Below the pieces are notes generated by a model. That model saw only the letters and a program-made list of their open reading frames with translations, made no database searches and was not told the origin of the DNA. Shown here in pieces: positions 1 through 6,066 of a stretch of DNA of 8,601 bases. Each line of letters opens with the position of its first letter. Positions within the stretch are counted from its first letter, which is position 1. The position numbers and the translations under genes are program-made. Origin of the DNA: Burkholderiales bacterium (GTDB lineage Bacteria > Pseudomonadota > Gammaproteobacteria > Burkholderiales > Burkholderiaceae_C); NCBI GenBank assembly GCA_011391855.1, contig JAABPT010000030.1:1-8601 (forward strand), in the 5' to 3' direction.

Positions 1-57
1 CCCCGGCGCGCGCCGTGCGTGCCAGAATCGTCGCCGCATCAGGGCAACTGGACCAAC

Positions 58-61
58 GGAG
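58..61 (+). promoter_or_regulatory. Ribosome binding site for fabI
   Basis: GGAG ends five bases before ATG 67. It decides the start against the in-frame upstream ATG at 19, which has no comparable purine tract. Confidence 0.7.
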
Positions 62-66
62 ACGAC

Positions 67-861
67 ATGGGCTTTCTGGCCGGCAAACGCTTTCTCATCA
101 CGGGCGTGCTTTCGAACCGTTCGATCGCCTACGGCATCGCGCGTGCCTGCCGCGCCCAGGGCGCCGAACTCGCCTTCGCCTACGTGGGCGAGCGCTTCCG
201 CGACCGCATCACCGAATTTGCCCGCGAATTCGATTCCGAGCTGATCTTCGACTGCGACGTGGCCGACGACGCCCAGATCAGCGCCTTGTTCGAGCAACTC
301 GGCCGCCACTGGCCGCAGTTCGACGGTTTCGTGCATTCGATCGGCTTCGCGCCCCGCGAGGCGATCTCGGGCGACTTCCTGGAGGGCCTGTCGCGCGAGG
401 CCTACCGCATCGCCCACGATATCTCGGCCTACAGCTTCCCGGCCATGGCCAAGGCCGCGCTGCCGCTGCTGCGCCCGGGTGGTGCGCTGCTGACACTGAC
501 CTACTTGGGCGCCATCCGCGCCGTGCCCAACTACAACACCATGGGCATGGCCAAGGCCTCGCTGGAAGCCAGCGTGCGTTACCTGGCAGCCAGCCTGGGG
601 CCACGCGGGGTGCGCGTGAACGGCATCTCGGCCGGGCCGATCAAGACGCTGGCGGCCTCGGGCATCAAGGACTTTAGCAAGCTGCTGGGGCTGGTGGCGC
701 GCAGCGCGCCGCTGGGCCGCAACATCACCATCGACGACGTGGGCAACGTGGCGGCCTTCCTGCTGTCCGACCTGGCCGCGGGCGTCACCGCCGAGATCAC
801 CTACGTGGACGGCGGGTTCAGCCACGCCATGAGCGGGGCGGTGGCCGAACCGGGCGTGTGA
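67..861 (+). CDS. fabI: Enoyl-[acyl-carrier-protein] reductase I (NADH), FabI
   Basis: FabI reduces trans-2-enoyl-ACP to acyl-ACP with NAD(P)H, the last step of each type II fatty-acid elongation cycle, in the cytosol. The 264-aa product is close to E. coli FabI (262 aa). The N-terminal nucleotide-binding motif ITGVLSNRSIAYGIA (residues 11-25) is the typical atypical-SDR signature. The catalytic residues Tyr146, Tyr156 and Lys163 fall in TYLGAIRAVPNYNTMGMAK and at the same numbers as in E. coli. The C-terminal part has the usual AGPIKTLAASGI and DGGFS stretches. I chose ATG 67 because GGAG (58-61) lies five bases upstream and the protein then starts as in relatives; an ATG at 19 in the same frame would add 16 residues unlike the family. 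Gly93, Met159 and Phe203, sites where triclosan-resistance changes occur in E. coli, are all present. The next gene is convergent. Confidence 0.97.
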   Translation: MGFLAGKRFLITGVLSNRSIAYGIARACRAQGAELAFAYVGERFRDRITEFAREFDSELIFDCDVADDAQISALFEQLGRHWPQFDGFVHSIGFAPREAISGDFLEGLSREAYRIAHDISAYSFPAMAKAALPLLRPGGALLTLTYLGAIRAVPNYNTMGMAKASLEASVRYLAASLGPRGVRVNGISAGPIKTLAASGIKDFSKLLGLVARSAPLGRNITIDDVGNVAAFLLSDLAAGVTAEITYVDGGFSHAMSGAVAEPGV

Positions 862-865
862 ACCT

Positions 866-884
866 GGCCGGTCTTGCGCCGGCC
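866..884. terminator. Possible bidirectional terminator hairpin between fabI and the decarboxylase gene
   Basis: Six perfectly paired bases GGCCGG (866-871) and CCGGCC (879-884) enclose a 7-base loop, four bases after the fabI stop and in the 71-bp gap between two convergent genes. No T-run follows on either strand, so it is at best a weak or Rho-assisted terminator. A 6-bp GC stem can arise by chance in sequence this GC-rich. Confidence 0.3.
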
Positions 885-932
885 GCATGAACCCCACGCG
901 CCGGCCCGCACGCCAACCTGCCCACCAGCGGG

Positions 933-3200
933 TCAGCCCTCGATGACGCAGTCGACGTAGTAGCGCCTGCGGCCGTCGCCGTCGTTGTCTTCCGCCACCA
1001 GGCCGTGCACGTCGGTCTCGAAGCCCGGGAAGGCGGCGTTGAATTCGCGCGCGAAGCGCAGGTAGTCGACGATCTTCTTGTTGAAGCGCTCGCCCGGGAT
1101 CAGCAGCGGAATGCCCGGCGGGTAAGGCGTCAGCAGCGCGGTGGTGATGCGCCCTTCCAGTTCGTCGATGGCCACGCGCTCGGTATTGCGGTGCGCAATG
1201 TAGGCGAAGGCGTCGCTGGGCTTCATGGCCGGCTGCAGGTCGGACAGGTACATCTCGGTCACCAGCCGAGCGATGTCGCTCTTGGCGTACATCTGGTGGA
1301 TGCTCTGGCACAGGTCCTTCAGCCCCATGCGTTCATAGCGCGGGTGAGCGGCGCAGAACTCGGGCAGGATGCGCCACATCGGCACGTTGCGGTCGTAGTC
1401 GTCCTTGAACTGCTGCAGCGCCGTGAGCAGCGTATTCCAGCGGCCCTTGGTGATGCCGATGGTGAACATGATGAAGAACGAGTAGAGCCCAGTCTTCTCG
1501 ACCACCACGCCGTGCTCGGCCAGGAATTTGGTGACGATGGAAGCCGGAATGCCCGTCTCGGCAAACTGCCCCGACATGCCCAGCCCGGGCGTGATGAGGG
1601 TGCACTTGATGGGGTCGAGCAGGTTGAAGCCCTCGGCCAGGTCGCCGAAGCCGTGCCAGGTCTCGCCCGCCTGCAGCACCCACTCGCGGCTGTGGCCGAT
1701 GCCCTCGGCGGCCAGGCTGTCGGGCCCCCAGACGGTGAACCACCAGTCCTGCTCGCCGAACTCCTGCTCCACCTTGCGCATGGCGCGGCGGAAGTCCAGC
1801 GACTCCTGGATGCTTTCCTCCACCAGCGCCGGGCCGCCTGGGGCTTCCATCATTGCCGCGGCCACGTCGCAGCTCGCAATGATGGCGTACTGCGGGCTGG
1901 TGCTGGTGTGCATCAGGTAGGCCTCGTTGAAGAGGTGGCGGTCCAGCTTGCGCTCCTGCGCGTCCTGCACCAGCACCTGGCTGGCCTGGCTGATGCCGGC
2001 CAGCAGCTTGTGCGTGCTCTGCGTGGCAAAGACGAGCTGGTCCTTCGGCCGCTGACGCTTCTTGCCCATGGCGTGGTAGGGCCCGTAGAAGGTGTGGAAG
2101 GCGGCGTGCGGCAGCCAGGCTTCGTCGAAATGCAGCGTGTCGATATAGCCGTCGAGCGCGTGCTTGATGGTTTCGGTGTTGTAGAGCACGCCGTCGTAGG
2201 TGCTCTGCGTGAGCGTCAGGATGCGCGGCCGCACGGTGGCCGCATCGACGCCGGCCAGCAGCGGGTTGGCGGCAATCTTCTTGCGGATGGCCTCGGGCGA
2301 AAACTCGCTCTGCGGAATGGGGCCGATGATGCCGTAGTGGTTGCGCGTGGGCGTCAGGAATACCGGCACGGCGCCGGTCATGATGATGCTGTGCAGGATG
2401 CTCTTGTGGCAGTTGCGGTCGACCACCACCACGTCGCCCGGCGCCACGGTGTGGTGCCAGACCATCTTGTTGCTCGTGCTCGTCCCGTTCGTGACGAAGA
2501 AGCAGTGGTCGGCGTTGAAGATGCGCGCCGCATTGCGCTCGCTGGCCGCCACCGGGCCGGTGTGGTCGAGCAGCTGGCCGAGTTCTTCCACCGCATTGCA
2601 GACGTCGGCGCGCAGCATGTTCTCGCCGAAGAACTGGTGGAACATCTGGCCCACCGGGCTCTTCAGGAAAGCCACGCCGCCGCTGTGGCCCGGGCAGTGC
2701 CAGGAATACGAGCCGTCCTGCGCATAGTCCATCAGCGCCTTGAAGAACGGCGGCGCCAAGCCGTCGAGGTAGCTCTTGCACTCGCGGATGATGTGGCGCG
2801 CCACGAACTCCGGCGTGTCCTCGAACATGTGGATGAAGCCATGCAGTTCGCGCAGGATGTCGTTCGGGATGTGCTGGCTGGTCCGCGTCTCGCCATAGAT
2901 GTAGATGGGGATGTCGGCGTTCTTGCGCCGGATCTCCTCGATGAACTTGCGCAGGTTCAGCACCGCGGGGTCGAGCTCGGGGCCGGGAGTGAATTCCTCG
3001 TCGTCGATGCTCAGGATGAAGGCACTGGCGCGGCTTTGCTGCTGCGCGAACTGGCTCAGGTCGCCGTAGCTGGTGGCGCCCAGGATTTCGAAGCCCTCCT
3101 TGACGATGGCGTCGGCCAGGGCGCGGATACCGATGCCCGATGTGTTTTCGGAGCGAAAGTCCTCGTCGATGATGACGATGGGAAAGCGGAAACGGAGCAT
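933..3200 (-). CDS. Orn/Lys/Arg decarboxylase, PLP-dependent (group III, AdiA/LdcI/SpeF family)
   Basis: A cytosolic fold-type I PLP enzyme that removes the carboxyl group from a basic amino acid, consuming a proton and releasing agmatine, cadaverine or putrescine; roles in the family are acid tolerance and polyamine supply. The product is 755 aa, like E. coli AdiA (about 755) and longer than LdcI (715) or SpeF (732). Domains: N-terminal response-regulator-like wing domain (about 1-145); PLP domain with CPGHSGG (169-175), TNGTSTSNK (237-245), DRNCHKS (261-267), HFDEAW (357-362, Asp359 facing the PLP ring nitrogen) and STHKLL with the Schiff-base Lys398; C-terminal domain with TPYPPGIPLLIPGE (691-704). 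ATG 3200 is chosen because the wing domain starts there and GAGG lies eight bases upstream; a longer frame to 3380 would overlap the divergent nfeD-like gene. Substrate cannot be fixed from sequence alone: length favours arginine. No amino-acid antiporter gene is adjacent. Confidence 0.93.
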   Translation of the reverse strand: MLRFRFPIVIIDEDFRSENTSGIGIRALADAIVKEGFEILGATSYGDLSQFAQQQSRASAFILSIDDEEFTPGPELDPAVLNLRKFIEEIRRKNADIPIYIYGETRTSQHIPNDILRELHGFIHMFEDTPEFVARHIIRECKSYLDGLAPPFFKALMDYAQDGSYSWHCPGHSGGVAFLKSPVGQMFHQFFGENMLRADVCNAVEELGQLLDHTGPVAASERNAARIFNADHCFFVTNGTSTSNKMVWHHTVAPGDVVVVDRNCHKSILHSIIMTGAVPVFLTPTRNHYGIIGPIPQSEFSPEAIRKKIAANPLLAGVDAATVRPRILTLTQSTYDGVLYNTETIKHALDGYIDTLHFDEAWLPHAAFHTFYGPYHAMGKKRQRPKDQLVFATQSTHKLLAGISQASQVLVQDAQERKLDRHLFNEAYLMHTSTSPQYAIIASCDVAAAMMEAPGGPALVEESIQESLDFRRAMRKVEQEFGEQDWWFTVWGPDSLAAEGIGHSREWVLQAGETWHGFGDLAEGFNLLDPIKCTLITPGLGMSGQFAETGIPASIVTKFLAEHGVVVEKTGLYSFFIMFTIGITKGRWNTLLTALQQFKDDYDRNVPMWRILPEFCAAHPRYERMGLKDLCQSIHQMYAKSDIARLVTEMYLSDLQPAMKPSDAFAYIAHRNTERVAIDELEGRITTALLTPYPPGIPLLIPGERFNKKIVDYLRFAREFNAAFPGFETDVHGLVAEDNDGDGRRRYYVDCVIEG

Positions 3201-3233
3201 CGAAGCGGCCTCGTGGCAGGTGCAGATGCGCCA

Positions 3234-3274
3234 AGTGTAGGGTTCTCGGCCTCGCAGCCCCGGATGGCTACACT
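3234..3274. promoter_or_regulatory. Candidate divergent -10 elements (inverted CTACACT pair)
   Basis: The 106-bp gap between the divergent decarboxylase and NfeD-like genes holds CTACACT twice in opposite orientation: minus strand 3240-3234 and plus strand 3268-3274. TACACT matches four of six bases of the sigma70 -10 box. Each copy sits about 33-34 bases upstream of the start codon it would serve, a sensible leader length. I see no good -35 box for either. The pair could instead be the arms of one operator (27-base spacing). Confidence 0.35.
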
Positions 3275-3295
3275 CGTCTGCAACGATTTGCGAAC

Positions 3296-3300
3296 AGGAG
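3296..3300 (+). promoter_or_regulatory. Ribosome binding site supporting the GTG start of the NfeD-like gene
   Basis: AGGAG lies six bases upstream of GTG 3307, which makes this GTG, not a later ATG, the likely initiation codon. Confidence 0.7.
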
Positions 3301-3306
3301 AGCGCC

Positions 3307-3747
3307 GTGGAATGGAATGCACCCATGCTCTGGTGGCTGGCCACCGGCGGCCTGGTGGCGGCCGAGTTGGCCACCGGCACCTTCTACCTGCTGATGCTGG
3401 CGCTGGGCTGCGCCGCCGGCGCGCTGGCCGCGCACGCCGGCCTGGGAAGCACCGGACAGGTGGCAACGGCCGCGCTGCTGGGCGTGGCCTTCACCGCCGG
3501 CTGGCACTTCAAGCGCGCGCGCTCGCCGCGTTCGGCACCGGCCGAGAGCAATCACGACGTCAACATCGACATCGGCGAAACCCTGCACGTGCAGTCCTGG
3601 GCCGAGGACGGCTCGGCCCGCGTGCCCTACCGCGGTGCGGCCTGGACGGTGCGTTTTGCCGGCCCGGGCACGCCCGCACCCGGCGAACACGTCATCGTGG
3701 GCGTACAGGGCAACCACTTGCGCGTGGCAGCCGCAGCGCGTCATTGA
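3307..3747 (+). CDS. NfeD-like membrane protein (YbbJ type)
   Basis: A 146-aa short NfeD-family protein. The N-terminal half has about three hydrophobic membrane segments (roughly residues 8-25, 27-45 and 50-66), followed by a KRAR positive patch and a soluble C-terminal domain (about 83-142) of the size and beta-rich character of the NfeD OB fold, including GETLHVQSW and GEHVIVGVQGNHLRV. Short NfeD proteins accompany SPFH/stomatin proteins and are thought to act with them in membrane microdomains; the SPFH gene follows after 43 bp, as in the E. coli ybbJ-qmcA pair. The start is GTG 3307, with AGGAG (3296-3300) six bases upstream; the first internal ATG would remove part of the first membrane segment. 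The molecular role is not established. Confidence 0.88.
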   Translation: MEWNAPMLWWLATGGLVAAELATGTFYLLMLALGCAAGALAAHAGLGSTGQVATAALLGVAFTAGWHFKRARSPRSAPAESNHDVNIDIGETLHVQSWAEDGSARVPYRGAAWTVRFAGPGTPAPGEHVIVGVQGNHLRVAAAARH

Positions 3748-3790
3748 CATTTCCGCGTGGCTCCCGCCGCGCCCCATTGAAAGAGGCACC

Positions 3791-4720
3791 ATGGAAATCG
3801 CAGTCGTCCTGGCGGTCATCGCCGTCATCTTCATCACGCGCACGATCAAGATCGTGCCGCAGCAGACGGCGCTGGTGGTCGAACGCCTGGGCAAGTACGA
3901 CCGAACGCTGGTGCCGGGGTTGAAATTCGTCATCCCCTTCATCGAGCGCGTGGCTTACAGGCATTCGCTGAAGGAAGTGCCGCTGGACGTGCCCAGCCAG
4001 GTCTGCATCACCAAGGACAACACGCAACTGCAGGTCGACGGCATCCTGTACTTCCAGGTCACCGACCCCATGAGGGCCAGCTATGGTTCCAGCGACTACC
4101 TCATCGCCATCACGCAACTGGCGCAGACCACCCTGCGCAGCGTGATCGGCAAGATGGAGCTGGACAAGACCTTCGAGGAGCGCGAGATGATCAACGCCAG
4201 CGTCGTGAATGCGCTGGACGAAGCGGCGCTGACCTGGGGCGTGAAGGTGCTGCGCTACGAGATCAAGGACCTCACGCCGCCGGCAGCCATCCTGCACGCG
4301 ATGCAGGCGCAGATCACGGCCGAGCGCGAGAAGCGCGCCCTCATCGCGGCCTCGGAAGGCCGGCGCCAGGAACAGATCAATATCGCCACCGGCGAACGCG
4401 AGGCCTTCATCGCGCGCTCCGAAGGCGAGAAGCAGGCCGAGATCAACAAGGCGATGGGCGAGGCGGCGGCGATCATCGCGGTGGCCGACGCCACGTCGGA
4501 GGCCATCCGCAAGATCGCCGCGGCGATCCAGGAACCCGGCGGCCAGGCGGCGGTGCAGCTGAAGGTGGCCGAGAAAGCCGTGGATGCGTATGCCCAGCTG
4601 GCGCAGAAGAACAACACCATGATCGTGCCCGGCAACATGACCGAGGTCTCGGCGCTCATCGGCACCGCGATGACGCTGCTCAAGGGCAGCGGCGCGCTGG
4701 GTGCCCCGGCTGCAAGATGA
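3791..4720 (+). CDS. SPFH/band 7 (stomatin/prohibitin-like) membrane protein, QmcA type
   Basis: A 309-aa SPFH-domain protein, close to E. coli QmcA (305 aa). One N-terminal membrane helix (about 2-18) is followed by the SPFH domain (about 20-190) with the typical IVPQQTALVVERLGKYDRTL (21-40), PGLKFVIPFIERV and DNTQLQVDGILYFQVTD stretches. Then comes a long Glu/Ala/Arg-rich coiled coil (about 175-240, including AEREKRALIAASEGRRQEQI) and a short C-terminal region. Such proteins assemble into large membrane-anchored oligomers and influence membrane proteases and microdomains; the QmcA part is family knowledge. ATG 3791 is chosen over an upstream in-frame start that lies inside the NfeD-like gene, because AGAGG (3782-3786) precedes it and the membrane helix begins there. 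Its 43-bp distance from the NfeD-like gene and its overlap with the next gene indicate an operon. Confidence 0.92.
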   Translation: MEIAVVLAVIAVIFITRTIKIVPQQTALVVERLGKYDRTLVPGLKFVIPFIERVAYRHSLKEVPLDVPSQVCITKDNTQLQVDGILYFQVTDPMRASYGSSDYLIAITQLAQTTLRSVIGKMELDKTFEEREMINASVVNALDEAALTWGVKVLRYEIKDLTPPAAILHAMQAQITAEREKRALIAASEGRRQEQINIATGEREAFIARSEGEKQAEINKAMGEAAAIIAVADATSEAIRKIAAAIQEPGGQAAVQLKVAEKAVDAYAQLAQKNNTMIVPGNMTEVSALIGTAMTLLKGSGALGAPAAR

Positions 4721-5091
4721 GCACCGCACTCAACGTGCTGGGCACGCCGCTGGTGGCCTGCTCCTACGACCCGCTCACCGGCTGGTACCGCGACGGCTGC
4801 TGCCACACCGACGCCAACGACGCCGGCAGCCACGTGGTCTGCGCCAAGGTCACGGTGGAGTTCCTGAACTTCCAGATGGAGCGTGGCAACGACCTCATCA
4901 CGCCGCGCCCCGAACACCGCTTCAAGGGCCTGAAGCCGGGCGACCGCTGGTGCGTATGCGCGCTGCGCTGGCGCGAAGCCTACGAGGCTGGCTGCGCACC
5001 GCCAGTGGTGCTGGAGAGCACGCACGCCAAGGCGCTGGAATTCGTGCTGATGGAGTGGCTGCGCAAGAACGCGGTGGCGCCGGTCGGCTAG
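4717..5091 (+). CDS. DUF2237 family protein
   Basis: A 124-aa protein of the DUF2237 (COG3651) family, function unknown. The recognisable stretches are NVLGTPLVACSYDPLTGWYR (6-25), DGCC (26-29), ERGNDLITPRPEHRF (55-69), GLKPGDRWCVCALRW (71-85) and APPVVLESTHAKALE (94-108). Seven cysteines (15, 28, 29, 42, 79, 81, 93) include the family's CC and CxC pairs, which suggests metal binding or redox chemistry, but no role is shown. The ATG overlaps the SPFH stop codon (ATGA, 4717-4720), so translation is probably coupled to it. No signal peptide or membrane segment is visible, so it is probably cytosolic. The tRNA-Ser gene starts 16 bases after its stop. Confidence 0.9.
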   Translation: MSTALNVLGTPLVACSYDPLTGWYRDGCCHTDANDAGSHVVCAKVTVEFLNFQMERGNDLITPRPEHRFKGLKPGDRWCVCALRWREAYEAGCAPPVVLESTHAKALEFVLMEWLRKNAVAPVG

Positions 5092-5107
5092 ACTTGCAGG
5101 CTGCCAC

Positions 5108-5198
5108 GGACGGGTGGATGAGCGGTTTAAGTCGCATGCCTGGAAAGCATGTGGGGGTTAACAGCCCCCCGCGGGTTCGAATCCCGCCCCGTCCGCCA
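5108..5198 (+). tRNA. tRNA-Ser(GGA)
   Basis: A full cloverleaf can be drawn. The acceptor stem GGACGGG (5108-5114) pairs with CCCGTCC (5188-5194), followed by discriminator G5195 and encoded CCA (5196-5198). The anticodon stem CATGC/GCATG encloses the loop CTGGAAA with anticodon GGA at 5142-5144, reading UCC and UCU. A long GC-rich variable arm (GGGGG...CCCCC) marks it as a class II tRNA, as expected for serine. The T stem GCGGG/CCCGC (5171-5175/5183-5187) holds the loop TTCGAAT. It sits 16 bp after the DUF2237 gene on the same strand and may be co-transcribed with it. Its 3' half is the likely integration target for the accessory segment that follows. Confidence 0.97.
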
Positions 5199-5230
5199 CC
5201 GCACCTATGAGAAACGAGCAGAATGTCCTG

Positions 5231-5251
5231 CTACCCACGTTTCTACCCACG
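5231..5251. repeat. Direct repeat CTACCCACG x2, 12-bp period (possible recombinase arm sites)
   Basis: CTACCCACG occurs at 5231-5239 and again at 5243-5251, separated by TTT. The pair begins 33 bases after the encoded CCA of tRNA-Ser. Short direct repeats near a tRNA attachment core are typical arm-type binding sites of tyrosine recombinases. That role is inferred from position only. Confidence 0.4.
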
Positions 5252-5319
5252 ATTCGAAACAGGCTTTTTCTGGTGTCTCAGGTAGGCCACGACGCCCTGG
5301 CCGACCTCCAGCGCCACCT

Positions 5320-5335
5320 CAGCAATCTTTTGCTG
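5320..5335. repeat. Perfect inverted repeat, 6-bp arms
   Basis: CAGCAA (5320-5325) and TTGCTG (5330-5335) enclose the tetraloop TCTT. It is the first in a series of stem-loops reaching to 5597. Confidence 0.5.
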
Positions 5336-5355
5336 CCGCCCACGCGCGCGGGGAG

Positions 5356-5377
5356 CAGCCCCCAATTTTGGGGGCTG
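5356..5377. repeat. Perfect inverted repeat, 10-bp arms
   Basis: CAGCCCCCAA (5356-5365) and TTGGGGGCTG (5368-5377) are separated by only TT. With such a short gap it can form a cruciform or long hairpin, or be a symmetric protein-binding site. No T-run follows on either strand, so it does not look like a standard terminator. Confidence 0.75.
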
Positions 5378-5423
5378 GGGTCTGGTCAATCATCTTTTGG
5401 GTGATGCCGGCGGGGAGTGGGTT

Positions 5424-5450
5424 GAGGGTTTTCTCTTTTGGAAAACCCTC
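5424..5450. repeat. Perfect inverted repeat, 10-bp arms
   Basis: GAGGGTTTTC (5424-5433) and GAAAACCCTC (5441-5450) enclose the 7-base loop TCTTTTG. A weaker near-repeat (5389-5405, ATCATC/GGTGAT around TTTTG, one G-T pair) lies just before it. CTTTTGG recurs in this and the weaker stem. Confidence 0.75.
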
Positions 5451-5520
5451 CGAGTGCTGATTGGCTCCAAGCTCTGCCTTCGGGTGGTTCAACTCCCACC
5501 ACACGGCGCGCTGGCCGCCT

Positions 5521-5554
5521 GCCGACTGATGTTGTCGTTCGACAGCGCCTCGGC
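5521..5554. repeat. Nested inverted repeats
   Basis: Outer arms GCCGA (5521-5525) and TCGGC (5550-5554) surround the perfect 12-base palindromic unit TGTCG-TT-CGACA (5533-5544). The short arms make each half individually unremarkable; the nesting and the neighbourhood make it worth listing. It overlaps the protein fragment on the minus strand. Confidence 0.45.
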
Positions 5555-5568
5555 ATATGGTGTTGCTG

Positions 5569-5597
5569 GACCCATGTCCGCATGCGGGGCATGGGTC
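5569..5597. repeat. Inverted repeat with 8-bp arms and an inner palindrome
   Basis: GACCCATG (5569-5576) pairs with CATGGGTC (5590-5597), and the interior contains the 10-bp palindrome CCGCATGCGG (5578-5587). On the plus strand TTTCC follows, so a weak terminator reading in from the tRNA side is possible. It overlaps the minus-strand protein fragment. Confidence 0.6.
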
Positions 5598-5694
5598 TTT
5601 CCTGTGGGGTTCGCCGTCTGTGGCGTAGCCCGCGCCAAGTCCTTCAGCAGTTCGCCGTAGCGGCGCTCGGCGCGCCAGGATCGCCGTGGCGGGC

Positions 5695-6066
5695 CTATCG
5701 CACCTCGGCCAAGGGGGTAGTAGCCACCGCCGCCAGCGCACGGTCCTGCGCCTGCGAAAACTGCCGCCAGTTGCAGGAGCGGACCTGCATGGGCAAGGTG
5801 GAGACCAGCGCCTGCAACACCTGCATGTCCTCGACGGGATCGGTGGCGAGCACCTCTAGCGCGCGGTCGGCCAGGACGGTGATGTCGGCGTCACCGATGC
5901 CGGCGAACACCAGCTCGCGCATCATCGTCGCCTGCGCCTGCAACTCAGGCCACCATTCATCCCGTGGCTTGCCGGCGCGGCAGTCGATCAAGCTCCACAA
6001 GCCCGCCAGTTCGATGACGCGGACGTTGCCCTCGGGTACCGGCAGGCAGGGATGCACGCGCTTCAT
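5695..6066 (-). CDS. Hypothetical protein of the phage-derived cluster (123 aa)
   Basis: I do not recognise this gene. The 123-aa product begins MKRVHPCLPVPEGNVRVIEL and is probably mostly helical in its second half, with DEWWPELQAQATMMREL and LALEV/LQALV-type leucine-rich stretches. There is no membrane segment or signal peptide. It has an in-frame TGA two codons before the ATG at 6066, so the start cannot be extended; GTG three codons in is the alternative. No clear Shine-Dalgarno sequence precedes it. It is the last gene of the minus-strand cluster, 124 bases from the 82-aa gene, and its end overlaps nothing. Composition and codon use look coding, and the opposite-strand frame (5438-6076) looks like a shadow. 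It could be a head-completion or element-specific accessory protein; that is a guess from position. Confidence 0.6.
   Translation of the reverse strand: MKRVHPCLPVPEGNVRVIELAGLWSLIDCRAGKPRDEWWPELQAQATMMRELVFAGIGDADITVLADRALEVLATDPVEDMQVLQALVSTLPMQVRSCNWRQFSQAQDRALAAVATTPLAEVR

Larger units (their letters stand above)
5489..5668 (-). pseudogene. Truncated fragment of a mobile-element-associated protein
   Basis: In one minus-strand frame 59 codons read ERRYGELLKDLARATPQTAN at the start and TPYAEALSNDNISRQAAS near the end, before the frame diverges and stops at 5489. From memory, proteins of about 150-250 aa in proteobacterial prophages and islands carry xERRxGELLKxMxxA, then a variable linker, then a helix-turn-helix-like GISRQxAxRYQALA segment. 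This copy lacks the N-terminal region, has an unusual linker that coincides with an inverted repeat (5569-5597) and breaks off right after ISRQAAS. No start codon or ribosome site can be assigned. Family resemblance is a recollection of motif style, not a search result, and the original function is unknown to me. Confidence 0.4.
5199..5694. other. Gene-poor junction between the tRNA and the phage-derived cluster
   Basis: This 496-base stretch holds no open frame that I can support as an intact gene. It contains a short direct repeat (5231-5251), a series of inverted repeats (5320-5597) and a 59-codon minus-strand fragment resembling part of a mobile-element protein (5489-5668). Open frames of 65 to 140 codons exist on both strands, but none has a convincing ribosome site, recognisable domain or sustained protein-like composition. 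It is best read as the terminal, partly degraded non-coding end of an integrated element. Confidence 0.55.

Noticed and set aside
1333..3234. 633-codon minus-strand frame inside the decarboxylase
   Set aside because: Arg/Pro/His-rich out-of-frame shadow of a gene with clear PLP-enzyme motifs.
3201..3380. 60-residue N-terminal extension of the decarboxylase frame
   Set aside because: It would overlap the divergent NfeD-like gene, and its residues do not resemble the wing domain, which begins at MLRFRFPIVIIDEDF.
1005..3923. 972-codon open frame on the plus strand
   Set aside because: It lies antisense to the decarboxylase and runs out of frame through the NfeD-like gene. Its composition (His/Arg/Ala/Val-rich, no domain) is that of a GC-rich shadow frame.
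3692..4729. 345-codon minus-strand frame opposite the SPFH gene
   Set aside because: Antisense shadow; the plus-strand frame has unmistakable SPFH motifs and a ribosome site.
5199..5345. Integrase C-terminus reading toward the tRNA on the minus strand
   Set aside because: The frame ending at 5243 (IAEVALEVGQGVVAYLRHQK) shows no R-H-R-Y recombinase motif and cannot be traced upstream into an integrase.
5356..5450. Stem-loops as ordinary intrinsic terminators
   Set aside because: The arms are strong, but no T-run follows on either strand and no intact gene ends just before them.
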